NCBI GenBank assembly: GCA_018334615.1
Contig: JAGXLP010000011.1
Location: forward strand, 1-17,511
Direction of reading: 5' to 3'
Length of the DNA stretch: 17,511 bases
Origin: Candidatus Bipolaricaulota bacterium
GTDB lineage: Bacteria > Bipolaricaulota > Bipolaricaulia > M55B111
Positions 7,502 to 14,824 of the stretch are shown here, piece by piece. A model generated the notes under the pieces. The model was given only the letters and a program-made list of their open reading frames with translations, had not been told where the DNA came from and made no database searches. How positions within the stretch are numbered: the first letter of the stretch is position 1; every line of letters begins with the position of its first letter. Both the position numbers and the translations under genes were made by a program.

Positions 7502-7965
7502 TACTTTTCTGGCTTGATAATAACCCGTCTCTCTTCTCCCTGACCGACACTGTAGGTTTCCACCCCTTCTATCTCACTCAGGGCTATGTGAACCCATTTT
7601 CTTTCCACCGGAGACATTGGATTTAACCTAATCTTTCTCTCGTTTTTCTTTGCTTTTTCTGCCGCGTCCAGCGCAAACTGCTCAAGGTTTCTTCTCCGGG
7701 TCAGTTTGACCCCGTTAATGTCCACCTGGACATCCTTTTCTAAACCACATTGCCTTTCCAGAAAGACTTGAACCAGTACGGAGAGGGACTCTGCAAGCTT
7801 CTCCTTCTCTTCGGAGAAGAAATTGGATCTTCCCTGTAAGTTTACGTATAGCTCATCAGGCTTTTTGAGTTCCGTCTGTAGTTCCGGGGATTCTCCAATC
7901 ATTTCGAAGAAAGTACCAAGATATGAAGAGATTTTCTGTTCGGCCTCTACGAATTTTTCATTCAT
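7501..7965 (-). CDS. jag: Jag/SpoIIIJ-associated RNA-binding protein (KH + R3H), short form
   Basis: This 154-residue protein has the KH-R3H arrangement of Jag (KhpB), an RNA-binding protein normally encoded directly after yidC. The R3H domain is clear at about 95-152: MSPVERKWVHIALSEIEGVETYSVG contains the R122xxxH126 motif and the conserved tail RRVIIKP. The KH-like part (about 38-92) is degenerate: where the GxxG loop should be, the sequence is GRSNFF, with no second Gly. The N-terminal Jag_N domain of longer homologues is absent, and residues 1-37 are an acidic helix. The start is 18 bp downstream of yidC and has only a weak ribosome site, suggesting coupling. It overlaps mnmE by one base. 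The assignment rests mainly on R3H and gene order. Confidence 0.86.
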   Translation of the reverse strand: MNEKFVEAEQKISSYLGTFFEMIGESPELQTELKKPDELYVNLQGRSNFFSEEKEKLAESLSVLVQVFLERQCGLEKDVQVDINGVKLTRRRNLEQFALDAAEKAKKNERKIRLNPMSPVERKWVHIALSEIEGVETYSVGQGEERRVIIKPEK

Positions 7966-7983
7966 TTCTCATAACGGCAGCCT

Positions 7984-9525
7984 TTAGGATTCCTCTTTAT
8001 CCATTTCCCAGTTGATAAACGCCTGTTGTCCTATCATAAACAACTGAGTTAAAAGGTAGTAGAGCCAGAGACCGGCCGGGAAATTTCGCAGGAATACACC
8101 CATAAACAGCGGAAAGCCATAGCTCATTATCTTATTCTGACTCCCCCCGCCACCGGGCGTCTGCATCATCTGCTGCTGAAGGATCATCGTACCCACCGTC
8201 AGTACGACGAGGACATAAGTGGGATCACGCATGCTGAGGTCACTCAGCCAGAGAAACCCCGGCGACATATGAATTGCTTCTGCGCTGTACATAATCGCCC
8301 GCCAGAGAAGAATAAGAATCGGCAACTGAATGAACATGGGCAGGCAACCACCAAGAGGATTTACCCCTTCTTCCTTGTAAAGCGCCATCATCTTCTTTTG
8401 CTGCTCCTCTTTATCTTCGTACTCGTCCTGTATCTTCTTTATCTTGGGTTGTAACTCCTGCATTTTAGCCATAGATCGATACATGTTACGCATCAGAGGA
8501 TAAAGCAAGACCCGGATTAAGACCGTAAACAGAATTATCGCCCAGCCGTAATTACCCGTGAAATCATAAAGTAAATTTAGGAAGCCAATAACCGGGACCA
8601 GAAGCTGACTAAATATACCAATATCGTCTATCTCCTCGAGCCCTACGTTGGATAATAGAACGTGCCTCTGGCGCCCCCCGTAAAGGGAGAATTGATAATC
8701 TTTTGTTTCCCCTGATGTGAGGGAATTATTAGAGAATCCAACGCTCACATCCTCCGTAGCTATATTTGCCGACAATTCCTGATACGTGGCGTCACCTGGA
8801 TCCTGGGTCGGTAAACCCGTCTTGAGAAACAGGACCAGACCATTACCTATCAGACCCAACCCCTCAACCCTGCCCAAATCGTCGCGAAGGCTATCAACGG
8901 AGATGTCTTCCAGGTATTTGACGTCACCGTCACCCCCGGTCTCGACCCGAGAGGCAACGTATACTCTGGTTTCCTCACCTAACGTAATTCCTTGGTCGGT
9001 CCTGTTGGTAAGTGAAAGAGAGAATCCGAGAGTATAATTCTGGTTGTTGTAAACAGTGTACGTCTTTTTGACTTCGATACCCTCCAGGGTAGCCGTAAAA
9101 GTAATGGGAATGCTATTGTAATGTCCCTTTTGTCCCTCCGGAAAGATGACTTCGTAACTTATATTCCCATCCGATTCACCCCGAACTGTGAGCTCGCCCG
9201 GAAACTTGATTCCCTCCATATAAGATGTCTCCTCAGTTTCTGGGTCAATTGACGTTCCCGGCACTAACTCGGCTTTCTGGGACCTAAAAGGAGAGAAATG
9301 GATAAATATACTTCGCAAATTCCCACCCTGTTTGGAAAACAGGTATGTCGCTATTTCTGTCTCTACCTTAACCGCGTTTTTTTCCTCGTGGTAGTCGACG
9401 GTTATCGGTTGCTTATATTCCTCAGGGGCACCAGCCGCCGTCGGACCAAGTAAAAAAAGTGAGAATAAAACCAGAATAAGAAATGATGTCAGGGCTTTTG
9501 GTCTCTCAAAAGACGTAAATTGCAC
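7984..9525 (-). CDS. yidC: membrane protein insertase YidC/Oxa1 (diderm type with periplasmic domain)
   Basis: YidC inserts and folds inner-membrane proteins, alone or with SecYEG. This protein is about 513 residues, the Gram-negative type. A first membrane segment (about 11-27, LTSFLILVLFSLFLLG) is followed by a ~280-residue periplasmic beta-sandwich. The conserved insertase core starts at about 315, with LYDFTGNYGWAIIL, the hydrophilic-groove Arg near 333 (VLIRVLLYPLMR), the cytoplasmic helical hairpin and EGVNPLGGCLPMFIQLPI. I chose GTG 9525-9523 because GAGGAGGAG lies 5 bases upstream (9531-9539). An ATG at 9573 would lie upstream of the predicted -10 element and could not be in the transcript from that promoter. 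It is the first gene of the minus-strand block, followed by jag and mnmE; rpmH, rnpA and yidD are not present here. Confidence 0.95.
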   Translation of the reverse strand: MQFTSFERPKALTSFLILVLFSLFLLGPTAAGAPEEYKQPITVDYHEEKNAVKVETEIATYLFSKQGGNLRSIFIHFSPFRSQKAELVPGTSIDPETEETSYMEGIKFPGELTVRGESDGNISYEVIFPEGQKGHYNSIPITFTATLEGIEVKKTYTVYNNQNYTLGFSLSLTNRTDQGITLGEETRVYVASRVETGGDGDVKYLEDISVDSLRDDLGRVEGLGLIGNGLVLFLKTGLPTQDPGDATYQELSANIATEDVSVGFSNNSLTSGETKDYQFSLYGGRQRHVLLSNVGLEEIDDIGIFSQLLVPVIGFLNLLYDFTGNYGWAIILFTVLIRVLLYPLMRNMYRSMAKMQELQPKIKKIQDEYEDKEEQQKKMMALYKEEGVNPLGGCLPMFIQLPILILLWRAIMYSAEAIHMSPGFLWLSDLSMRDPTYVLVVLTVGTMILQQQMMQTPGGGGSQNKIMSYGFPLFMGVFLRNFPAGLWLYYLLTQLFMIGQQAFINWEMDKEES

Positions 9526-9562
9526 TATAGCTCCTCCTCGGAATCGGGTTAATATTGAATGG

Positions 9563-9591
9563 ATTTTAATCAAAAGCCGGCCTCATTTCAA
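9563..9591 (-). promoter_or_regulatory. sigma-70 type promoter for yidC
   Basis: On the minus strand a -35 TTGAAA (plus-strand 9586-9591) is followed after exactly 17 bp by a -10 TAAAAT (9563-9568). Transcription would start near 9556, giving a leader of about 30 nt that contains the GAGGAGGAG ribosome site and the GTG start. It probably serves yidC-jag-mnmE and perhaps the genes beyond. Confidence 0.68.
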
Positions 9592-9610
9592 TTTATTCGG
9601 ACTTACTAAC

Positions 9611-9624
9611 CTCGCTCGCTCGCT
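9611..9624. repeat. short tandem CTCG repeat
   Basis: CTCG is repeated three times and followed by CT (14 bp), in the 261-bp spacer between the divergent yidC and ribE genes. It lies upstream of the yidC -35 element. A tetranucleotide tract of this size could vary in copy number, but it is short and may be chance. Confidence 0.4.
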
Positions 9625-9786
9625 AAGGACATAACAAAATTAATTTTCGCCTGAGGCTTTCCGGTTGCAAGGTATTCGGGGGTAAAGTACACTAAAATGG
9701 TTAATTCAATAGAAAAACGAGGATGGTATTTAATTTGTTCTTCAATTCATTATTATTCGCAATAGTTAAAAACCTTACCTAATAAT

Positions 9787-10383
9787 ATGTTCACTGGAGT
9801 AGTCGACGAGTTAGGAACTTTCATTAAATCCGTAAACGATCGGTTCGTCTTTTCTGCCAGGAGCGGGTACTGTAAGGAATTCGATATTGGAGGTAGCATT
9901 TGTGTAAACGGGACCTGTCTGACTCTGGTGGATTTCAACGACAAAAAAAGCCAATTTTCTGCCGACGTTTCTGAAGAAACAAGAAAAAAGACGAATATAG
10001 GCAAGTTGCAACCCGGAGAAAAAGTCAATCTGGAGTCCCCGCTTGAGGTATCCGGTCTGGCTGGTAAACTGGATGGTCATATAGTTCAGGGTCACGTTGA
10101 TACTCTGGGAAGGATTGGTAGAATTACCCGAAAAAAGGGAGACCATATCTTGAGAATTTCTACCTCCCGAAGCTTTAACAAGTATTTAGTCGATAAAGGA
10201 TCGGTAGCGGTAGACGGGATTAGCCTCACTTCGTACCAGGTAGCCGGTGGCTCATTCACTGTAACTATCGTACCTCACACATACAACAATACGACGTTAC
10301 AATTTAAGCGGAGCGGCTCCGAGGTTAACGTCGAATTTGACGTTCTGGCAAAATACGTTAAAAACAACATGAGGGAATCATGA
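9787..10383 (+). CDS. ribE: riboflavin synthase alpha chain
   Basis: This enzyme dismutates two 6,7-dimethyl-8-ribityllumazine molecules into riboflavin, the last step of the pathway. At 198 residues it has the normal length and the two lumazine-binding repeats. The first begins MFTGVVDELGT and includes GGSICVNGTCLTL; the second begins near 98 with GHIVQGHVDT and includes KGSVAVDGISLTSY. The MFTG N-terminus fixes the ATG start, even though no Shine-Dalgarno is visible in the AT-rich bases before it (ACCTTACCTAATAAT), so initiation may be weak or use a different signal. It opens the riboflavin cluster. ribD, often first in such operons, is absent. I see neither a convincing promoter nor an FMN riboswitch in the spacer. 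Confidence 0.95.
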   Translation: MFTGVVDELGTFIKSVNDRFVFSARSGYCKEFDIGGSICVNGTCLTLVDFNDKKSQFSADVSEETRKKTNIGKLQPGEKVNLESPLEVSGLAGKLDGHIVQGHVDTLGRIGRITRKKGDHILRISTSRSFNKYLVDKGSVAVDGISLTSYQVAGGSFTVTIVPHTYNNTTLQFKRSGSEVNVEFDVLAKYVKNNMRES

Positions 10384-10417
10384 ACCCTGTATTTCTACAA
10401 TTGAGGAGTGAAAGCGC

Positions 10418-11638
10418 ATGAGCCTTGATCCGATTGAAGACGCAATAGAAGCAATAAAACAGGGCGAAATAGTTATAGTCGTCGATGATGAAGAAAGGGA
10501 GAACGAAGGTGACTTCATCGTGGCGGCGGAGAAAACCCAACCGGAAGACATCAATTTCATGACTAAAGAAGGACGGGGTCTGGTTTGTCTATCGATGGAA
10601 TCGGGCAGGCTAAGCGAACTAGATCTCGACTCAATGGTAGGAGATAATACTTCCCACCATGGAACACAATTTACAGTATCAGTTGACGCAAGGGAAGGAA
10701 TTTCTACGGGAATTTCCGCCTACGATCGGGCCGAAACAATTTCGGTCATGGTTGACCCGAATAAAGGCGCCAACGATTTAGTCCGGCCCGGCCATATTTT
10801 CCCCCTGAGGGCGGAAGACGGGGGAGTCCTTCACAGGGCCGGCCATACTGAAGCCGGAGTCGATCTAACCCGGCTGGCAGGATTGTATCCGGCAGCCGTC
10901 CTCTGTGAAATAATGGACGAAGACGGGTCGATGGCCCGATTGCCCACTTTGAAGAAGATTGCCAAGGAGCACGGGCTAAAAATAGTCACTATAGAGGATT
11001 TAATTAAGTATAGAAAAAAGAACGAGAGGTTGGTAAAACAAACCGGAAGTGCCAGATTGCCAACCAAATACGGGGACTTTCAGATTTTTAGCTATATAGA
11101 TCAAATAAATGAAGACGAACACATTGCACTGGTAAAAGGTGAAGTGGCAGGGAAGGAAAACGTACTGGTGAGGGTTCACTCGGAATGCCTAACAGGAGAC
11201 GTATTCGGTTCAAAGAGATGTGACTGTGGAGACCAGTTGCATAAAGCGCTTGAGAAAATCGATAAAGAAGGTGAAGGCGTATTGGTCTACATGCGTCAGG
11301 AAGGAAGGGGGATTGGCCTAAGCAATAAGGTTTGTGCTTACGAGCTACAGGACCAGGGGTTGGATACCGTGGAAGCAAACGAGGAACTGGGGTTCGACGC
11401 CGACCTGAGGGATTATGGGTTTGGCGCCCAGATACTATCCGACCTCGGTCTCAGTTCAATAAAACTGCTTACCAATAACCCCCGGAAAGTCGTGGGACTT
11501 GAAGGTTACGGCCTGCATATTTCCGAAACAGAACCGATAGAAATCGACCCTAACGAGCACAACGAGGATTACCTTCAGACCAAACTGGAAAAACTAGGAC
11601 ACAATCTGACCAAACTAGACGAAGAAACCAAAACCTAA
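10418..11638 (+). CDS. ribBA: bifunctional 3,4-dihydroxy-2-butanone-4-phosphate synthase / GTP cyclohydrolase II
   Basis: This 406-residue fusion supplies both starting precursors of riboflavin. The N-terminal RibB domain (1-200) converts ribulose 5-phosphate to dihydroxybutanone phosphate and shows the acidic metal loop DDEERENEGD (23-32), GISAYDRAETI and RPGHIFPLRA. The C-terminal RibA domain (about 205-400) opens GTP and has the zinc ligands C257, C268 and C270 (CLTGDVFGSKRCDCG), then YMRQEGRGIGL and LLTNNPRK. Both domains look catalytically complete. A good ribosome site (GAGGAGTG) precedes the ATG, and the gene lies 34 bp after ribE. Together with ribE and ribH it covers all of the pathway except the RibD deaminase/reductase steps and a phosphatase. 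Confidence 0.97.
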   Translation: MSLDPIEDAIEAIKQGEIVIVVDDEERENEGDFIVAAEKTQPEDINFMTKEGRGLVCLSMESGRLSELDLDSMVGDNTSHHGTQFTVSVDAREGISTGISAYDRAETISVMVDPNKGANDLVRPGHIFPLRAEDGGVLHRAGHTEAGVDLTRLAGLYPAAVLCEIMDEDGSMARLPTLKKIAKEHGLKIVTIEDLIKYRKKNERLVKQTGSARLPTKYGDFQIFSYIDQINEDEHIALVKGEVAGKENVLVRVHSECLTGDVFGSKRCDCGDQLHKALEKIDKEGEGVLVYMRQEGRGIGLSNKVCAYELQDQGLDTVEANEELGFDADLRDYGFGAQILSDLGLSSIKLLTNNPRKVVGLEGYGLHISETEPIEIDPNEHNEDYLQTKLEKLGHNLTKLDEETKT

Positions 11639-11661
11639 GTATTTATCAAGGGGAGGTTAAA

Positions 11662-12141
11662 GTGACAAACAACCTGGAAGGCGAACTCGACGGAACTGGC
11701 TTGAAACTGGGAATAGTTATAAGCCGGTTTAATAGTATGATAACGGAGCGACTTCTCTCCGGAGCCAAAGATAAGTTGAAGAGACTGGGAACGGACCTCG
11801 ATCAGATTGACGTAGCTTACGTTCCCGGCTCGTTTGAACTGCCCAGAGGTGTAGGAAAACTCAAGGACACAGATAACTATGACGGGATTATTGCTCTGGG
11901 AGCGGTAATTAGGGGTGAGACTCCTCATTTTGACTACATCGCAAACGAAACCTCAAAAGGCCTTGCCCAGCTAAACCTGGAGGCAGATACTCCAATTACA
12001 TTCGGCCTTATTACTGCTGACACTCTCGAGCAGGCAATAGACCGCGCCGGGGCAAAACAGGGTAACAAGGGAAATGAAGCTGCAGAAGCCCTGGTAGAAA
12101 TGATTAATCTGGAAAGAAAATTACCCGAGCAAGGCGAATGA
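11662..12141 (+). CDS. ribH: 6,7-dimethyl-8-ribityllumazine synthase
   Basis: Lumazine synthase condenses dihydroxybutanone phosphate with the ribitylamino-uracil made from GTP, yielding the substrate of riboflavin synthase. The 159-residue protein is full length and shows the family motifs: VISRFNSMITERLL near the N-terminus, VPGSFELP, GAVIRGETPHFDYIAN with the catalytic His, and AGAKQGNKGNEAAEALVEM. Such enzymes form pentamers or icosahedral shells. The start is GTG at 11662, chosen because GGGGAGG (11650-11656) lies 5 bases upstream. Its TGA stop overlaps the ATG of hisS (ATGA), so the two are translationally coupled. Confidence 0.97.
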   Translation: MTNNLEGELDGTGLKLGIVISRFNSMITERLLSGAKDKLKRLGTDLDQIDVAYVPGSFELPRGVGKLKDTDNYDGIIALGAVIRGETPHFDYIANETSKGLAQLNLEADTPITFGLITADTLEQAIDRAGAKQGNKGNEAAEALVEMINLERKLPEQGE

Positions 12142-13406
12142 AGTACTACGCTCCAAAGGGGCTCAACGACATAACGCCGGACGACATGCCTTACTGGCAC
12201 GCGGTGGAAAGCGAGGTCAGGGCTACCATGCCAGTCTATGGCTACGAGGAGATAAGGACGCCAATGATGGAGAAGACGGAAGTATTTGCCCGAGGAGTCG
12301 GGGAGGAAACAGATGTAGTCGAGAAGGAGATGTATACTTTCGACGATAAAGGTGGAAGGTCAATGACGTTACGACCCGAGAATACGGCTTCCGTTGTCAG
12401 GGCCTACCTCGAACACAAATACTACGGCAAGGAAGAACTATCAAAGTGGTATTACCTGGGGCCTATGTTTCGCTATGAAGCTCCACAGAAGGGTCGATCT
12501 CGGCAATTCCACCAATACGGAGCCGAAGCCATAGGCTCAAACGACCCCGCGCTGGACGCCGAGATGATAAACCTGGCCACTGATATTCTAACCTCCCTTG
12601 GTTTAAACGAGGTGGGTTTGAGCTTAAATAGCATCGGATGTCCGGATGATAGGGAAGAGTATATTGAGGAACTGGTCGAGTACCTGAATCCCTTCAAAGA
12701 GGAACTCTGTGAGGACTGTCAGGCCAGGCTAGAAACCAATCCACTAAGGATACTCGATTGTAAAAACCAAGCCTGCTCCTCCATAGTTGAAGACGGTCCT
12801 GAGATCACGGATTATCTGTGTTCGGAATGCCGGGACCATTTCAAAAACGTTAAGAAATACCTGGACCAACTCAATCTGAGCTACACCATGGACCCAAATC
12901 TAGTTAGGGGTCTTGATTACTATACCAAAACAGTTTTCGAAGTATTCTCAAGCGACCTTGGCGCTCAGGACGCACTGGTCGGTGGTGGCCGCTACGATGG
13001 TCTCGTAGAGTTATTTGGTGGTGACCCAACTCCGGCCGTCGGATTTGCCGGAGGGATAGAAAGATTGGTCCTTCTCCTGGAAGAACTGGAAGGAGTTGAA
13101 CTAAAAAAGAGAGAACTAGACGTTTATCTAGCAACTCTGGACCGGGAGACCAAAAGAAGAGGGCTAAAACTGGTTCAAAGACTCAGAAATTCAGGGTTCA
13201 AGACCGAGATAGACTACCTGGAAAAAAGCCTTCAGGGACAGCTGGGTTACGCAGACAGGTACGGGGCCGACGTAACGGCAATTTTAGGGCCACAAGAGCT
13301 ATCCGAGGATGAAATAACTCTGAGGGATATGGAGACGGGAGAACAAACATTGGTCCCACTTTCTGACTTTACGGAAAAAGTAAAAAATCTCCTGGAGTCC
13401 GAATAA
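12138..13406 (+). CDS. hisS: histidyl-tRNA synthetase
   Basis: HisRS, a class II synthetase, charges tRNA-His. The 422-residue protein contains motif 1 (EEIRTPMMEKTEVFARGVG, about 37-55), motif 2 (GPMFRYEAPQKGRSRQFHQYGAE, 108-130), the histidine-binding signature LVRGLDYY (255-262) and motif 3 (AVGFAGGIERL). A C-terminal anticodon-binding domain follows (about 325-415). The insertion with CEDCQARL, NPLRILDCK and CSEC matches bacterial HisRS. The ATG overlaps the ribH stop by four bases, so hisS is read as part of the riboflavin cluster, an unusual combination; its common neighbour aspS is not here. The aldo/keto reductase follows after 67 bp. Confidence 0.97.
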   Translation: MKYYAPKGLNDITPDDMPYWHAVESEVRATMPVYGYEEIRTPMMEKTEVFARGVGEETDVVEKEMYTFDDKGGRSMTLRPENTASVVRAYLEHKYYGKEELSKWYYLGPMFRYEAPQKGRSRQFHQYGAEAIGSNDPALDAEMINLATDILTSLGLNEVGLSLNSIGCPDDREEYIEELVEYLNPFKEELCEDCQARLETNPLRILDCKNQACSSIVEDGPEITDYLCSECRDHFKNVKKYLDQLNLSYTMDPNLVRGLDYYTKTVFEVFSSDLGAQDALVGGGRYDGLVELFGGDPTPAVGFAGGIERLVLLLEELEGVELKKRELDVYLATLDRETKRRGLKLVQRLRNSGFKTEIDYLEKSLQGQLGYADRYGADVTAILGPQELSEDEITLRDMETGEQTLVPLSDFTEKVKNLLESE

Positions 13407-13473
13407 CTCAGAGGATCTCCTCGACTGATTTTGATAAATACGAATGATTGGTTGGATTTCGGGAGGGGTAACC

Positions 13474-14265
13474 ATGAAAAGCAAAACTAAGTCTATCAAC
13501 GGAACTTCTATCCCAGCACTTGGCCTTGGAACCTGGAATATGAGGGGAAGCGAATGTGAGAAATCCGTGAGGAAGGCAATTGAACTCGGTTACCGCCATA
13601 TCGACACCGCGGCCTTTTACGAGAATGAAAAATCGGTTGGAAAAGCAATAGACGACTTCCTGCGTGATGAGCTTTTTATAACTACGAAAGTATGGAAGGA
13701 CAAGCTGAGGTACGAAGACTTTAAAAGATCCGCGGAAGGTAGCTTGAACAGGTTAGACACGAATTACGTGGATCTCCTTTTAATCCACTGGCCAAACGAA
13801 GAGGTTCCAATAAGAGAAACGATGAAAGCGATGAAAGAGCTGGTGGAAGAAGGGAAGGTCCGGCATATAGGTGTTAGCAATTTTAGCCAGGATCAGCTGA
13901 ACCGGGCGCGTGAGTCGTCCAGCGAACCAATTGTAACCAATCAGGTAAAATACCACGTAGGAATGGACCGGAGCTCCCTCCTCCATTACTGCAGGGAAAA
14001 CGGTCTTTTCCTCACTGCTTACAGCCCCCTGGGCCAGGGGGAAGTGTCAAATCAGGCCGAGCTGTCAGATATTGCTGCCAAGTACGATAAGTCCCCGGGA
14101 CAAATCGCGTTAAAGTGGTTAATTATCCAGGAAAACGTTCTAGCAATTCCAAAGGCAAGTTCCGAGTCACATTTACGGGAAAACATACAGCTGTTCGATT
14201 GGCAATTGGAAGAAGAGGACATAGATAAGCTTAATCACCTGGTAATTGAATCCGAGAACAACTGA
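13474..14265 (+). CDS. aldo/keto reductase family oxidoreductase
   Basis: This 263-residue NADPH-dependent carbonyl reductase of the aldo/keto reductase superfamily is close in layout to the 2,5-diketo-D-gluconate reductase/YvgN group. The catalytic tetrad is complete: D44 and Y49 in IDTAAFYENEKSVG, K72 in FITTKVW and H105 in LLLIHWP. GVSNFSQDQL, YSPLGQGE and the cofactor-binding IPKASSESHLREN near the C-terminus are also present. I place the start at ATG 13474 because GGGAGGGG (13461-13468) lies 5 bases upstream; the in-frame ATG at 13444 would add ten residues that do not fit the family. It follows hisS in the same orientation, and the physiological substrate cannot be read from the sequence. 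Confidence 0.93.
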   Translation: MKSKTKSINGTSIPALGLGTWNMRGSECEKSVRKAIELGYRHIDTAAFYENEKSVGKAIDDFLRDELFITTKVWKDKLRYEDFKRSAEGSLNRLDTNYVDLLLIHWPNEEVPIRETMKAMKELVEEGKVRHIGVSNFSQDQLNRARESSSEPIVTNQVKYHVGMDRSSLLHYCRENGLFLTAYSPLGQGEVSNQAELSDIAAKYDKSPGQIALKWLIIQENVLAIPKASSESHLRENIQLFDWQLEEEDIDKLNHLVIESENN

Positions 14266-14342
14266 GTCAAGAATCCACTCCAGGGAACGGGGTTCGTAGA
14301 AAAATATCTGAATAAAAACTTAGGTTTGAAAAACGAGAATCA

Positions 14343-14379
14343 ACCAAGCATCCAATTGAGCTAGTGCTGGCTTCTTTTT
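14343..14379 (+). terminator. weak candidate terminator after the aldo/keto reductase
   Basis: CCAAGCA can pair with TGCTGG with one bulged base around a 14-base loop, and a T-rich tract (CTTCTTTTT) follows. The stem is short, so this is only a possible end for the riboflavin-hisS-reductase transcript. The 180-bp gap and the new -10 element downstream make a transcript end here plausible. Confidence 0.25.
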
Positions 14380-14403
14380 GGTGTTTTCAGCTAACTCTTT
14401 CAA

Positions 14404-14409
14404 TATAAT
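14404..14409 (+). promoter_or_regulatory. -10 element upstream of the Amphi-Trp gene
   Basis: A perfect TATAAT lies 36 bp before the ATG at 14446. The start of transcription would be near 14416, leaving a short leader with the GAGGGGTG ribosome site. No good -35 is present at 16-18 bp; TTGGTG at 14378 is 20 bp away. Confidence 0.4.
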
Positions 14410-14445
14410 TTTACAAAACAAAAAGCAAACAGAGGGGTGAATTTC

Positions 14446-14718
14446 ATGGTAGAATTGCCATCTTCCAATAACAATCTTGACGCCGAGTTCGAATACGAGC
14501 AGGAAGTAACCAAGCAGGACCTGATCTCTTTCCTGGAAGAACTACTGGGTCAACTAAAACAGGACGACGCCGTAACCATATCCATGGTCGGAGCAGAGGC
14601 AAAGTTCCCGTTCGAGGAACCAATCAAACTGGAAGTCGAATCCGACTACAGCAAGAAGCTGGGCAAACGAGAACTGGAGATCGAAATCGAGTTCAGGGAA
14701 AAAGAAAAAAAGGCTTAA
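14446..14718 (+). CDS. Amphi-Trp domain family protein lacking the Trp
   Basis: This small acidic 90-residue protein matches the Amphi-Trp domain pattern. A helix (EQEVTKQDLISFLEELLGQLKQ, about 22-43 by eye) is followed by beta strands carrying V-x-I then AKFPFEEPIKLEVESDYSKK and a final strand ELEIEIEFRE. In typical members, common in haloarchaea, the last strand ends in an invariant Trp; here that position appears to be Phe and the protein contains no Trp at all. I start at ATG 14446 because GAGGGGTG (14432-14439) is 6 bases upstream; the GTG at 14437 lies inside that site. The function of the family is not established. It is a stand-alone gene, converging on folP with 92 bp between. Confidence 0.62.
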   Translation: MVELPSSNNNLDAEFEYEQEVTKQDLISFLEELLGQLKQDDAVTISMVGAEAKFPFEEPIKLEVESDYSKKLGKRELEIEIEFREKEKKA

Positions 14719-14808
14719 GTTAAACTTCCCCTAACTCGATTCTCGAGAGTTCAGAATATAACACGGCCCGGTGCTGAGTTCAATTGCCTACTACGATTTC
14801 CCGGAGGT

Positions 14809-14824
14809 CCTTATCGGCACCGGG
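14809..14824. repeat. 16-bp direct repeat, copy 1 (3' end of folP)
   Basis: CCTTATCGGCACCGGG occurs here, spanning the folP stop codon, and again exactly at 15431-15446 inside folP. The two copies fall in different reading frames, so the match is not a protein repeat. Confidence 0.7.

Noticed and set aside
9592..9786. Possible FMN riboswitch ahead of ribE
   Set aside because: By eye I do not find the conserved AGGGTGAAAGTCCC-type segments or the nested hairpin order; the stretch is AT-rich with only short GC elements. A covariance search would settle it.
13410..13425. GAGG-ATCT-CCTC hairpin after hisS as a terminator
   Set aside because: The stem is 4 bp, there is no T run directly after it, and the reductase follows closely with a strong ribosome site.
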